Positions 1 to 13,259 of a DNA stretch of 64,000 bases are shown in pieces. The translations under genes and the position numbers were made by a program. This DNA comes from Siphonodentalium dalli. Lineage: Eukaryota; Mollusca; Scaphopoda; Gadilida; Siphonodentaliidae. The first letter of the stretch is position 1. Every line of letters starts with the position of its first letter. A model generated the notes under the pieces. The model saw nothing but the letters and a program-made list of their open reading frames with translations. It did no database searches and was not told the DNA's origin. Location of the stretch: positions 82,056,705-82,120,704 of the forward strand of contig CP136067.1 of the NCBI GenBank assembly GCA_032622095.1, in the 5' to 3' direction.

Positions 1-867
1 AGAGCCAAATATAAATGTTCCCTTGAATACCATTTACCTCTTCAACCTACAAAAGTATCAAGATCGAGTAAATAAGGCACTTTTGTGAGCAATATTGTAG
101 ATAGAACGTTCTGACATTGTGATTTTCAACCTCGTGCATGTGGATAGAACGTTCTTGTACTGTGGGCTAGTCGTTGATGTGTTAATTCATAGTGTTCCAT
201 CTACATTTAATAGAGTGATTTAAGGACTCGTCGTGTTATGCATGTGAGTTAGACCTTCGAGTTATGTCTCGTGTATCAACTTGCAGTGCCCGGTTTGACC
301 TTAGACCTAACGAATCCCGATTTAGCTCAAAATACAAAGCCATGCTGAGCCGTTGTCATTACTTGTCCCAGAGTCTTATAATTAATTATATCATGGAATT
401 AGGATGTATCTGAGGAGGTTTATGTTATGGTAGAGTCTATTTGTGTTTAAATAATAGATTTTTGTTGGTGAATTAGCTAATTTTTTTATTATTTTTAAGT
501 TAAGTGTGTAAGCGTGTCACTTCCAAAACCCATTCATTCCTAAATATGCCATGACTTTCATAAATTTTGATCGTCTTTCCAGCAACTTCCGGATAAGTTT
601 TTTTTTCCTTTTTGGAAGGTAACCATTACACGTGAATGAATGGAACCCAATAACTGCATTCTTCTGTACATTTGACATCTCGATATCACTGACTTGAATA
701 ACCTGCCCATCAGCATAAAAATTTTATTAACTATTATCAGGGGGGATCATTTAACGTTTCCTCCATCGTACATAAACGCCATCAAGATGGAGAACTCTGA
801 CATGATCTCCCTATCGATTAATATTTCGTTGAGTTATTGTGGAAAGCAATAGCAACCCAAGGTAGAC
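1..867. other. No gene recognised
   Basis: A/T-rich sequence with no long ORF, repeat or RNA gene that I can identify. Confidence 0.6.
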
Positions 868-2016
868 ATGTACAACCAGCCCAATAACATAGTCACTACA
901 CATATATACACATAAATACCACACAAATGACAAGATATTCACTCACTCTATACACATACACCTGAACCATGACCATATAGTCACTCCCGGTATACCTATT
1001 CACCACTTTCGTGATCATAAGTCAATCTTTGTATGCCTATTTATCTCACCATTGGCCATACAGTCGATCCCTGTATACCTAATCTCCTAGATAAATATAT
1101 ACACCCCATCCATGACCATAGAGTCACTCCATGTACATGTATATACACTGGTCATCGGTCACTTGCTGTATACATGTTCACAAAACCCATGGTAAAATAG
1201 CCACGCAAGTTATACATATACTCCCAACCATGACCATATAATCACTGCAGTTAAACATATGCACCTCACTTTTGCGATATAGCCACTCACTTTATACACA
1301 TACCTCTCCATAACCATAGCCACACCTGTGTATACCCATACACCCTACACATGACCATACAGCCACGCAGGCACACTCCTACACCTGACCCATAACCCAT
1401 CTAGTCACTCACTGTATACATATTGCCATTTCAAATAGCCACTCGATATATACATATACATCCACACATGACCATCCACACGCTTGTCAATGGCCATTCA
1501 GCATACATCAGGTACACATATACACATTATGACTACTGCCATTCCATGTACACCTGTACGCAGTACACATAGCTGCACATCGATTTATCCATTTACCCCG
1601 CCATGATCGTACAGACAACACATGTACATATACACCTACCCATGGCAATACAACCTCACAAAGTAAACCTGTGGATCCATTGTTAACCCATGCCCATACA
1701 GTCACTCCATATATACATAAACAGACATATTACCATGTATGTACTCTCGTTATTTACATAACCCACAACAATGCCCATTGAGCCACATTGTGTACACATG
1801 TACTGGGTAGTCATAACCATACAACCATACAGTCACTCCCTGTATACCTATTCACCTCACATGCGACTATACACTCATTCCTTGCATACATATACATTTC
1901 ACCAATCCCACCCCTTTCATGACCATATTGCTAATCATGTACACCTATTTACACCATTCATGACCATACAGTAACTCCCTTTATACATATTCACCTCACC
2001 TATGACCACACGGTAA
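868..2016. repeat. Degenerate minisatellite, roughly 40-45 bp unit
   Basis: Many diverged copies of a unit resembling catgaccatacagtcactc followed by cctgtatacatattcacc. Spacing is irregular. The short ORFs on both strands here simply reflect the repeat. Confidence 0.8.
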
Positions 2017-3433
2017 CTCCCTGGTTGCCATCTTGACCTCCACCCTATATCATGTTGATCAATTTTGTATCATAGTAGGCCAGAATGGCCACAGATTATG
2101 ATTAATTTCAGTTCCATTTCAAAGTTCTGCCTATTTATTTAAAAAATATAGCCAGTATCCATAGAGGTTCTCGGAAAAAAAACAGATAAGGCAACTTTAA
2201 AATTAATTTGTTATGCCCCATAAGGAAATCAGACAACCAGAATAAAACATTTAGTTATCAGTTGATTAGCTAACATGTAAAATAACCAAGTTAGTCACAA
2301 TTTGCTACATTTTCGGAAACGCAGAGAATAATGTTCGAGATATATGTAAAAAATGGTTGCCATTTTGGAAGCCTAGCTTATACATGTATGGTCCACATTC
2401 GAGAAAAGTGAATTAAGCTAGGTGGGTAAAGTTACAGCAAAAGTTCGAGAATCAGCAAAAGGTAGTTGAACTTTCTGCACTTCCACCATTTGAGGAATCT
2501 TTAATTCTACACTCAAAAAGAGCCAATATGATAGCAAAACAGTTGCCAAATCAACCACTCCCAGTGTATAGCACTTCATGGGTGGACGGCCAATAGACAG
2601 CCTGTGTTGTTTGAACCATTCTTCATGTAAGATGCTGCACAGAAATTCAAATGACTGATGCCATCTCATTTGACAGTGACATTGAAGGTGAGATTACATA
2701 ATCCGTGTGCAGAACTATTGCAATTTATTATATGAATTCTGTCAACTAGTACGAATGACCTTTCGAGTTTAGTACAGCATAAAATTGAGAACACTATCTT
2801 GTGGTAGGGTTAAGTTTTACTTTATTTCTTAATTCTGGCCTGGTACATTATTATAGCATTTCATGTCTGATATTGGGGAAGAATTTGTGCAGCTGTATCC
2901 ATAAAACTGACAAAGTCGTGGAAATTTTTCAACTATAAAAATAATCAAAATGTTAGCCAATTTACCCCAAAAAAATCAAATATTTAAACAAAAAAGACTC
3001 TACCATAACATAAACCTCAGATACATGCTAATTCCATGATATATGATAAGACTCTGAATTGGTTAACAAAACGGAATGAAAACTGGCTATTCTGAGTTGA
3101 CAGGTATTTTCAGATAGAAAATCCGTTTTAGGGAAGGGTAAAGTTTTTGGAAATATCTCGGCTTTTTCGATATCATTGCTTGTGATGTTGATATAGTAAT
3201 ACATCAGGTATATAATGCTGAAACTGTTGATGCACCAATGGCAATCATTTATACAATACAATAGTACCACACGTTACAAGTTACAAGTATGTATGTCTGA
3301 TCCTGTCTATTAACTGACCAATGGGTTGTGCTTATTCAAGTCGAATTCCCTCATTTTATTGCACCAAACAATCGTTATAGAATTCATAAAATTGAATAGT
3401 CCCAGTTTCTACCTGACACAATCGTCAATCTGA
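2017..3433. other. No gene recognised
   Basis: Contains only short, unsupported ORFs (under 85 codons) on the minus strand and no recognisable domain. Confidence 0.6.
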
Positions 3434-3611
3434 CATGGTTTCATTTCAGATTGAGGTTTGGTTATCCAGAGATTATAGTAGATAGAACTCACAAGTTTGA
3501 GAAGGTCCGTGATTTATTGTGCCATGGTTTCATTTCAGATTGAGGTTTGGTTATCCAGAGATTATAGTAGATAGAACTCACAAGTTTGAGAAGGTCCGTG
3601 ATTTATTGTGC
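3434..3611. repeat. Tandem duplication, 89-bp unit, two copies
   Basis: The segment beginning catggtttcatttcagattg at 3434 repeats with no difference that I can see at 3523. Essentially identical copies imply a very recent duplication or an assembly duplication. Confidence 0.85.
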
Positions 3612-3943
3612 CACAGTGTCCTATCTACTAGGGCATTCTGATCCGCACATAATCTGACCATTCTGTGTGCAAATGGTTCTATCTGCAAACACATTTTTAC
3701 ATATTACGGCGTGAATCTGTTTTGTTCGGGCATGAAACCTCGCTTGTACATAAAGTCCGAGAATGGGCACAATATATAACCTCCGGGCATATAACAAATG
3801 GGTTTTAGTACGAAATTCCGGTGCTCAAAATTTCAATGTCGATTTTCTCTAAAATTGAGTAATGGTAGTTAGAACCTTCTGGTTCTCACGCGACGAAATC
3901 TGACCGTTTGCTGATTTCCGATATAGATATAATATATATATAT

Positions 3944-5380
3944 AGACTCAGAGTGAAGTTCCCAAATAGTGAATACACCCATTGGGAACCTTGATTATGC
4001 AATGTGTCATCTGCCAATATAGAGAAACATAGAAACTAAACTAAAAAAAGAAATAGAATCTATGTGAAGAAGTTTCTATAGAAATTTGATAATGAAGAAA
4101 CTTTCGAGAGAAGATGAGGCCTAAGCAGAATGAGGTCCCCAGAGGGTGAATTTTTATTTCGGTCAAAACTGCCATGTTACGGTCGATCGAGTGGCACATT
4201 GAGGTGTGTATATAGATATATATATATATTTAAATTTGGAATTTTGGATGCCCATATGATAAAACAGGTTGATACAACCTCATTCTGAATGATGATTAAA
4301 TTTAACCCAGTGTGTGCCAGAGCCGACCAGATGACGCATTAATATTCCAGTTAGATAACCAGGATGGCTGACAGTTCAGGTGGACAGATATTTTAACTCC
4401 ATGCTGATCTTTTTGACCCTGGTTCTAAAGAGTTAAATGTATGCAAGATATGAAATAACAGTTGTGTTTGGATTTTCAGTACCATGACCCCCTTTTGACC
4501 TGAGTCAGTGCTCTTAGTGGCAGTGTTTGTGGGGGGCCATTGTTTCATGACATGTGCGTGAACAAATTATCATTTCCTATCGAAATTGCCATGTTACAAT
4601 CGATCGAGTGGCACATTGAGGTGTTCCGATTTTTGCCCATATCAGAGTTAGAACCCGTGCCAGGCTCGTCTATCCCAGATTGCGATGACATCTCGGCATT
4701 ACATATATAGTGAATCAATATGATTTAGTTATATTTGGTATGAGACTTTCTCATGAATGTCTTGAATTTGAAATCCAGCTACAGTAATGCTCTAATTAAT
4801 CAACCTCTTAACCAAAGCAGAATTATGGGTAACTTTTCAGGATTTAGTCGGAAATATGGCTTGTTGCCATTCATCGGAAAGCTCTCCCCGAGAGCTTTCC
4901 GATGAATGGCAACAAGCCATATTTCCGACTAAATCCTGAAAAGTTACCCATAATTCTGCTTTGGTTAAGAGGTCGATTAATTAGAGCATTACCTGTACCT
5001 GTATATTGCACTTCATGAGTTGATTTTCATGATTTCTCAAGAATATTATGGCGGAACATGATGTTCAAGCCTCCAATCAAATAAAGTCTGAGTTTAGTGT
5101 GTCTGATAGTTGCAGAATGAGGTCCCCATAGTGGGCTAGCATCACTAAATTCACCCTCTGGGGACCTCATTCTGCTTAGGCCTCAACTTCTCTGGAAAGT
5201 TTATTATCAAATTTCTATAGAAACTTATTCACATAAATTCTATTTCTTTTTTAGTTTAGTTTGTATGTTTCTCTATATTGGCAGGTACCACATTGCATAA
5301 TCAAGGTTCCCACTGGATGTATTCACCATTTGGGAACTTCGCTCTGAGTCCATGTCTCCCACAGCAGATGAGGACATGCA
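3944..5380. repeat. Large inverted repeat, arms about 3944-4150 and 5150-5370
   Basis: The right arm (tctggggacctcattctgct, then aagtttattatcaaatttct, then ggttcccactggatgtattc) is the reverse complement of the left. The family is the same as the 8-bp-duplication elements at 42528 and 58401. Between the arms lie a TA-flanked palindrome (4782-4995) and a short direct repeat, gatcgagtggcacattgagg (4191 and 4600). Confidence 0.75.
4782..4995. mobile_element. TA-flanked palindromic miniature element, copy 1
   Basis: Almost perfectly palindromic: cagtaatgctctaattaat through cggaaagctctc, then the reverse. The flanking TA at 4780-4781 and 4996-4997 fits Tc1/mariner-type targeting. Centre near 4888. 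Confidence 0.85.
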
Positions 5381-5477
5381 GAATGAGGTCCCCCAGATCT
5401 GCGTGTTCAGAACTTTTAACAAGACTTTTGTGTTCACATACTATTCTGATTCCTTATGTCATTTTGCATTTTTTTGT

Positions 5478-6420
5478 CCCCCGACGTTTCCGTCGGAGGA
5501 CTATAGAAATGACCCTCGTCCGTCCGTCCGTGCATCCGTCCTTGCATCCGTGCATCCGAGATTGGGTACCTTCATGGTGTAATCAACTCCTCCTACAGTT
5601 TTAAACGTAGAGATTTGAAACTCTGGGATATTGTTCCTAACATGTTGGTGATTTGCAACATCTATATAGCTAATCAAAAATATAATTTTTTCCATATTTT
5701 TGGGGGGGTTTTTGACTTAGAAAATTTGGAACATTTTTGCCTTTTGGATGAGATTGGGTACCTTCATGGTGTAGTCAACTCCTCCTACAGTTTTAAATGT
5801 AGAGATTTGAAACTCTGGGATATTGTTCCTAACATGTTGGTGATTTGCAACATCTATATAGCTAATCAAAAATATAATTTTTTCCATATTTTTGGGGGGG
5901 GGGTTTTCTACTTAGAAAATTTTGAACATTTTTGCCTTTTGGATAAGATTGGGTACCTTCATGGTGTAATCAACTCCTCCTACAGTTTTTGTCCCCCGAC
6001 GTTTCCGTCGGAGGACTATAGAAATGACCCTCGTCCGTCCGTCCGTGCGTCCGGGCGTCCGAGATTGGGTACCTTCATGGTGTAATCAACTCCTCCTACA
6101 GTTTTAAACGTAGAGATTTGAAACTCTGGGATATTGTTCCTAACATGTTGGTGATTTGCAACATCTATATAGCTAATCAAAAATATAATTGTTTCCATAT
6201 TTTTGTGGGGGTTTTCGACTTAGAAAATTTGGAACATTTTTGCCTTTTGGATGAGATTGGGTACCTTCATGGTGTAATCAACTTCTCCTACAGTTTTAAA
6301 TGTAGAGATTTGAAACTCTGGGATATTGTTCCTAACATGTTGGTGATTTGCAACATCTATATAGCTAATACAAAAATATCATTTTTTTCGCGTTTGCATG
6401 CGTTTGTTCATCGGGTTGTT
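5478..6420 (+). repeat. Tandem repeat, about 192-bp unit nested in a longer duplication
   Basis: The marker attgggtaccttcatggtgt occurs at 5561, 5752, 5948, 6064 and 6256. Two units are headed by cccccgacgtttccgtcgga (near 5478 and 5994), a hairpin sequence followed by a gtccgtccg run, so a block of about 510 bp has itself been duplicated. The predicted peptides here are translations of the repeat. Confidence 0.85.
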
Positions 6421-7876
6421 TTGTCCAAGAAATTTTGCGGTGGTTTGCAACATCTATATACTGTATAACATTGTTGCAAATAGTATCCTTCTAACAAATC
6501 CAATCATGAAGTTTACCACTCGAGTCGGGGGTCATGTGGTCTGCGACCTTTTATTTTTGTTAAAATAAATCTGAAAACTGATTATGCATGCCTAGTACAG
6601 CCTAGTAGTTGAAATTTCAGGATTGACTTTTCTCCGTTCATGAATTTTGGCAGGTCGGCCTAAATTGGGATCGGCAGATCGAATTTAGAGAGCGTTTCTT
6701 ATTTACAGAATAGTACTTTAGATGGTGCTGTTTGGTGATCGGTGCAATTTGCAATTTATCAGAATTACTAAATATGAACCTCAGACTTATTCAGTTTATT
6801 CAGTTTATTCTTGCTGGCTACCGATGCGATCAAAATTTAACTTTGAACCCTATGGAGATTCTAGTAATTTGGACAAAGGGTGCCATTTTGCGTATGATGA
6901 TATGCGCGCATTGAAATTTCTCAAAAATACTAAATATGAAACTTGGACATAGTTGAGGGAAACTTGGATATGATCAGATGATTTTGTATTGTCACCAAAA
7001 ATATGCAGCCTGTTGAGTCTAATGAAACATTTTCAACAAGACTGAAGTTTCACAATGTGCTACATATTAATTTTTTATTTTATTGATCATTGTTGTCAAC
7101 TGACTGCTTGAAGCCACATTATATATTATAAGCAGATGTAGTGTCTTAAATACATAGGTAAACAGATGTTAGTAGTTGACTCAATCAGAGTCTATCCCAC
7201 ATACACTGGGAGATTCTGTGTTTTCGTAGGATTTGTGCTACTGACAAAGGGACAGCTGAAACCTTTACTATAGCATTATATGCATTGGATCCACACTTCG
7301 CTTAAGTACAGCGAATGAAACACAACATAACATTCACCATCCAAATTCCAACCAGAATTAATGTTCACACTTCATGTATAGCTGGACAAAAGTCCTCTTA
7401 ATTCAGATTGTTTGTCTTCGGCAATCCGCTACTGCAACCCTTTACCATTGCGCAGTTTGCTTCAGCAAATTTCTTTGGCATTGCTGATTGCCGTAGTCAA
7501 TTATGGGGGCTGGCTGGGACAATCAAGTCAGATTTCCACTAAGTACAGCTGAAGGAGTAACTTTCTCAAGAAAAAGGAAGGGATTGCAACTTTTGCCAAA
7601 AGAGTATACACATATAGGATTTGATGTTGCGCTTAAATTAATCTCGGCTCTGCATGAGATCAGCCTGAGTTTGGAACACGCATTGCCAACATCATAGATG
7701 TCACTGCCATATTAATTTAGTTGTAATAATAATTAATATTTAAAATATTGTGATTATGGGAGTCAAGAAAACACTTAAAATAGAGAACGCTAAATTTCTT
7801 GCAAAACATACCCATCCGAACTTTTCAATGGAAGCTCTGTACATTCTAAAAGACTGTATATACCTATTCCCCTTAA
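6421..7876. other. No gene recognised
   Basis: Low-information sequence between the 192-bp repeat and the foldback element; the small ORFs resemble no family I know. Confidence 0.55.
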
Positions 7877-8040
7877 AAAATTACACCGGTGTAGTTTTTT
7901 TCTCTCAGTCTTTATCGATGCCCACTAATCCACTGAGCACGTTGCCAAAAAGATTTTTGTGATAAGTCGCCCATAACTGAAGTTATGACGATTCATGCGA
8001 TTGAATATTCCATTATGGATTGTGCAGTCTGAATCATTAA

Positions 8041-8521
8041 AGGTACTCAACCCGTAAAGAGGGTCCCCATCTCAACAGATTCCAACAACAACAATCCGAT
8101 CAGAGGGTCCTATATTACTATTTCTTTGGCTTTGGGGGTAAAAAATATTTGATTCGAGTCGAGGAACCCATCAAACAAAGCTCAAGAGTTATTAGATATT
8201 GATTTTTGAAAATTCTTATGTTCTCGAGATGAGTACCAATAACTGCCGTCAATTTGGCAACCTGCTCGAGATTTTACGCCAAAATTCTATTCAAACAGAC
8301 AAGGATGGATAACTCTATAATCAAGTGGGTAATAATAACGAATTTTTTATAGTCTTCTGGGCCAGAAAGAATTCCCGATAATGAAAAATAATAGATTTCT
8401 AAAATCGATATCTAACAAATCTGAGCTTTGATGGGTGACTTCCTCGACTCGAATCAAATATTTTTGACCCCCGAAGCCATTGAAATAGTAATTGAGAGGA
8501 GTTTTATCGGGTTGAGTACCT
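8041..8521. mobile_element. TTAA-flanked miniature element nested in the foldback arm
   Basis: Terminal repeats AGGTACTCAACCCG (8041-8054) and CGGGTTGAGTACCT (8508-8521) sit between TTAA at 8037-8040 and 8522-8525. A longer internal inverted repeat (gattcgagtcgaggaaccca and the inverse near 8430-8460) makes the whole element foldable. The opposite arm of the host foldback keeps the uninterrupted site at 10337-10340. Confidence 0.85.
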
Positions 8522-9057
8522 TTAATCTCCCTCATGTGACGTCACATGAGGGTCTACTAGCGACACACAGTGTCAAACTTGAAAGGCTGTCGCAATTGGC
8601 TTTTATCTACGGATTGTTTATACAGAAACGGATGGACCATCAAGAGCTGAATTTTTGTATAATTATAATTTGACCCGGGGGATCGTATTAAATAGGCTCC
8701 GTTGACATCAGATGTCTTAAAAGGGCACTGATAATTAATTAAATTAATTTATTAATTATATACCCAAAATGCATGGTTGCAATCTGGTCGGTGAAAATTT
8801 AAAAACGTGGATAAATTGATCTGCAGAGTTTAATGATATAGATACTGTTGACCTCAGACAAGTTAAAGGGGCAAGTATGAGCAATAAAGTAAAGAGTGTT
8901 CCCTATGTCGAAAAAATTGGTACAGGTGGGTCACGTGACCAGGGAAATGTCATGGGATAGGCGCATACTGGCTGAGAATAAAAGCATTACTTACTTACCT
9001 TTGACATCAGATGACTTAAGGTGGGAATAATAAATTATATGATCAATAATATATGTT

Positions 9058-9188
9058 ATTAATTGGTTACAGTTTCCATATTGGCCGAGTTATGAGGCCG
9101 AGGACTGTCGTATTGGCCTGAGGCCGAAGGCTAAATACGACAGACCGAGGCCTCATAACTCGGTCAATGTGGAAACAACCAATTAATA
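9058..9188. repeat. Hairpin repeat, about 130 bp
   Basis: attaattggtt, then ggccgagttatgaggccgag on the left and gaggcctcataactcggtca plus aaccaattaat on the right form a near-perfect stem. Confidence 0.75.
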
Positions 9189-10671
9189 AGTATTTTATTA
9201 ATTAGCAACAATGTAATAATTGTTTCACAGGATGAATATATTAACATATATATACCATTGTGTGTTTTATTAAATTAACAATTATTCCAGCAATTTTTAT
9301 TCGTGTGAATTTTGTGAAGAACTTGCAGCCATTTCACTTCAGCTGTACTGTCAGTTTCCACTGGGAATGATATTGATACGGATACATGTAGTTCATCCAC
9401 GTACATGCATATTTACTCCCAAAAAGAGTGATTGTCCGTTATTCATCCAAAATCAACTGCAATCTATCTTCCGTCGACCCAATATTCTTTGCTGATCAAG
9501 CTAATTACGTATGACGTCATTTACGTCACCTTGACTTATTGGCCGTGTTTTCGACTTTTTGTTACTTATGACGCGGGCAGCGTTCTACTTATTGCGGCCG
9601 ATAACATATAGCTAATTAATAAAGAGCGTTTATGATCAGTCTAGATGATATGTGGGAAATTGGTGGAAAAACAGTTGCATGATAGGAAGAGTACAAGTCA
9701 GAGGTTACATGTATGTCGCGTCGTGTTTATACAGGTGGTAAATGGAATCAGGATATTAGACTTATTTAAATATTGGCCACCAATTTCCCCACATATCTTC
9801 TGAAATGATAATAAACACTCTTTATTGATCATATAATCTATTAGTCCCAATTTAAGTCATCTGAGGTCAAAGGTAAGTATGTAGGCCCTAATGTTTTATT
9901 CTCAGCCATTATTCATGAATGGACCATGAGAAGATGCGCCTATCCCATGCCATTCCCCTGTTGAGGTGACTCATCTGTACCAAATTTCCTACATATTACT
10001 CATATATGCCCCTTCAAGTCATCTGAGGTCAACGACATCGATCTCATAACACTCTATGGGTAAATATTTAGCCCAGTGTTTTTCATTTTTCACTGACGAT
10101 TGCAACCATTTTGGGTATATAATTAATTATTTTATTTAATTAATTATTAGTGCCCTTTTAAGAATCTGATGACAATGGGACCTATATAATAAGATTCCCG
10201 GGTCATATTTCCGTTATGTACACATTTTCAGCTCCGATGGCCCAGCCGTTTCCGTATAAGCAATCAGTAGGTAAAATTTCAAGTTTGACACTGCGTGTGG
10301 CTAGTAGTCCCGCAGTTGACGTCACATTAAGGATGATTAACAATTCAGACTGCATAATCCATAATAATAATGGAATATTCAATCGCTTGAATCCACAAAA
10401 ATCTTTTCGGCAACATAATCAGTGGATTAGCGGTCATAAAGAATGAGGAAAAAATACACCGGTATATATATTGGTGTAATCCTGTAAAGGGGGACTGTAC
10501 ACACAATTCTGCCATTTATCTGACCATCTCGTTTTATACTCAACAGAATATAATTATGCAACAACAAATGCAATGGATTAGTCATTAGTGCAAAATACAC
10601 TCAGGCTCGTGTGCTCTATGAACGACAACATGGTACTAATAATGAAAATGAGTTTATAATACTTTTGGGAA

Positions 10672-10764
10672 CGGGAAGATTCGGCGGCGGGAAGATTCGG
10701 CCAGGTATTTTTCGGCGGAGGGAAGATTCGGCGGGGAAGATTCGGCGGGGAAGATTCGGCCAGT
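10672..10764 (+). repeat. Short G-rich tandem repeat
   Basis: About six diverged copies of gggaagattcggc. Flanked by unremarkable sequence. Confidence 0.75.
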
Positions 10765-11061
10765 CGTTTGATCTAACTAATTACGGCTTGGGGATTACGG
10801 CTTATGTGGGACTTAGCTTGTGTGCGCACTTATTCTTTGTTGTAACAATAACAACTAATTAGAGGGATTATAGGGTCTTGATTAACTCATTTTAGTAATG
10901 ACATATTTTATTAGAATGGATGAAACATATTTACACAAGCTGATATAACATAAGGTGTAACAGAAATACAAACAAAACAATTTAAAATACATTTATAACG
11001 GCATTCTTTATTTGAAACATACAAAATCAACTAATAGTCTTGTCTTCTTCTTGTCGTCTTC

Positions 11062-11321
11062 TTATTTCTTTGCCTTGCCGATTCTGTAGATCTTGGTCAC
11101 TTCTTGTAGAAATTCCGATGTTCTGATGTCCTCTTCTCTGTATTTTGCCCATAGGTCGCTGATCTTTGTATCTATTTCTGTGTATTTCTTCCTCACGTCT
11201 GTCTCGAGATCCCTGGCTGCAACGGCAATTTCTACATGGGCTGCTTCCAGTTGAAGAATCGGCACCAGCTTGTAAAATGATAGGCGTTGGCCAGACTTGC
11301 TGTTAATCCTTCGGTGCCATG
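11062..11321 (-). pseudogene. C-terminal fragment of a Mutator-like transposase-related protein
   Basis: Minus-strand reading frame from WHRRINSKSGQRLSFYKLVP through QLEAAHVEIAVAARDLETDV to YRIGKAKK and a stop at 11062-11064. The 'W-H-x2-(I/L)-N' motif followed by a charged helical tail resembles the C-terminus of Mutator-like proteins. Downstream, a minus-strand AATAAA lies about 50 bases past the stop (tttatt near 11008). Immediately 5' of the fragment is a good acceptor (ttcgttcttcatttcag on the minus strand), so it could also be the last exon of a longer gene or domesticated protein. No upstream exon was recognised. Confidence 0.45.
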
Positions 11322-11684
11322 CTGAAATGAAGAACGAATTGTTTATTATATATTATTTATATATTTTTATTATATGTGTTATTAAAGGGGTACTGTACGC
11401 CATTTTCAATAAATTCCCGGTGATAACAACGATCTATTATCGATACTATATAGAAATATAAGTAATTTGAGTCGAAGATGTATTCTGTAAACGCTCAGGT
11501 TAATAGGCTATCTTAAAATTTAATAATTTAAAAGTTAATAATTTAATATAAATTGATTTTATGGCTCCAGCCATAAAATGGCGTCTCTTAAAATTCGAAT
11601 TTCCGTGTACAAAACGTAATCAAATTATAATTGAGGGATACTGGAGTTGATTATACTAAGTATGTTATTCGTCTACTGATCGGT

Positions 11685-12660
11685 CTATACGCTCATAGAT
11701 CAACCGAAAAACGACGTTGATGGCTTATAATTACAACTATAACACTTTATTTTCAGCTATCTACTATTAATCCATCTCAGAAAATTAATTGCAAAAACAT
11801 GATTTTCCGTTGGACGATCTCAAAATTTGGTTGATGGGCCGAAAATAAATTGGCCGAAATTGTCAAGCAAACTTTCAGAAAATAAATATTTACGCTTCAA
11901 CTTCAATTTTCAGCAATGAACAATCCATGATAAAAAGAATTACTTGTTTGGCTACGATTTACGTTTAAAATGACTCAACAACAACCCAATAATTATCAAC
12001 ACACACAGAGTCGAATCCGCTATCTCCGGTAAAATGATTAACTCCAGACCAGTCCAGACTCCAGTCCGATCATTCAATGATTCATGGCCGATGTAATTTG
12101 TAAACAAATGCCCTCATCATATATAATGTGCTCGTGACAAATGTCATGTCATTAGCATTGTAATAAAGTTGAAAAATGTTAAAAGGGTTTTAATCGGGTA
12201 ACACATTTTATTTATTTCAATAAATTTTGCCATGTTGATCAGCCTGATTTATGATAAGTTGTGTTCACAGCAGTAACTATACACGTTGTCATAGACGCTT
12301 TTTCGAAAATTGGACAAATAAAAAACGCGGCACGAACTTTGAGTGTTCAATCGAGCTTTACAAAAACATGAATACTGCTGAAATGAACAGACATAAGTAT
12401 AGTATAGTGTAGATAAGAAGCACAGAGATGGAATATAGACATAGACTACTTGTTCAAATGTTTCTAACATTGAGTTTTCGAGTTGTTTTTTCACTGAAAT
12501 TCTAATGGGATTCTCGTTCCGCGCTTTCGCGTCATCCGGTGACGTCATGTGGGGCGACGGTTATAGACTCGCCCAATTTTCTTAAAGTGTCACTACGCGA
12601 TGTGACTCGTCTACTGCAAAGTCTATGCACTGATAGACGCAGGTCACGCGGTAGCCTCTC
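11685..12660. repeat. Dispersed repeat, copy A (second copy at 41320-42100)
   Basis: Shares ordered blocks with 41320-42100: ctcatagatcaaccgaaaaa, taatccatctcagaaaa, gatgggccgaaaataaatt, caacttcaattttc, ttgagcgttcaatcgag-like sequence, and ggtgacgtcatgtgggg. No coding potential recognised; type unknown. Confidence 0.7.
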
Positions 12661-13146
12661 GACCAATCAAATGCCTGCATTTCGACGAAAACGAAAGTAG
12701 TTGTAATTATATGCTGTTATATTCTCATTCTTATGTATATATTTTCTCCTTGTACTTCTCAATATCTATATTTGATCAGAGAATAAAACATTATTATAAG
12801 TTATGTCAATTACAAATAAAAGAAATGAAAAATATAATTTGTAAGTCTTATATTTCAACCTGTATACTGAGACATTTTTCGTTCTGCAGCCCACTGGGTT
12901 GTGATCGGAGACGGCCAAGTCGGCCGCCGGTTCGTTAGTTATAGGTGCTGGTTGTTATTTTTATTTTAATGGAATTCTGAGTTGGTCATTCGTGAAACCA
13001 ATATATTTTATATTCTATAATTACAATCATGGATATATAATATATGATCTTGAGCGCGTTATAATACCATTTCTGACTATGGTTTTCTTGTACTTGAAAT
13101 GCGTAGCAAATTTCAACTCGCACAGTCTATGTATAATAAGGCTAAT

Positions 13147-13246
13147 TGTCCCCCGAAAAAAATAATGTTCGGGGATTATATTATTGAACTCCGTCTGTCC
13201 CCCGAAAAAAATAATGTTCGGGGATTATATTATTGAACTTCCTTTG
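13147..13246 (+). repeat. Tandem duplication of a C5GA hairpin repeat head, 49-bp unit
   Basis: tgtcccccgaaaaaaataat, then gttcggggattatattattg, occurs at 13147 and again at 13196. The ccccgaa...ttcgggg motif is a hairpin that heads many dispersed repeats in this window. Confidence 0.8.
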
Positions 13247-13259
13247 TCCGTCAAATATT

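Larger units (their letters stand above)
7877..10485. mobile_element. Foldback element, about 2.6 kb, with long inverted arms
   Basis: Left arm (7877 to about 9050) and right arm (about 9825-10485) are inverted, imperfect copies: ttacaccggtgta, ctaatccactgagcacgttg, gcgattgaatattccattat, gcatggttgcaatctggtcg and gacatcagatgacttaa all recur inverted on the right. The left arm is longer because it holds a nested insertion (8041-8521). The middle contains a separate hairpin (9058-9188) and a smaller inverted repeat (9612-9840). No coding capacity or clear target duplication seen. Confidence 0.75.

Noticed and set aside
5278-6468. Several ORFs of 60-156 codons on both strands with RPSVRAS-like peptides
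   Set aside because: They are translations of the gtccgtccg-containing tandem repeat and recur with the repeat; no independent coding evidence.
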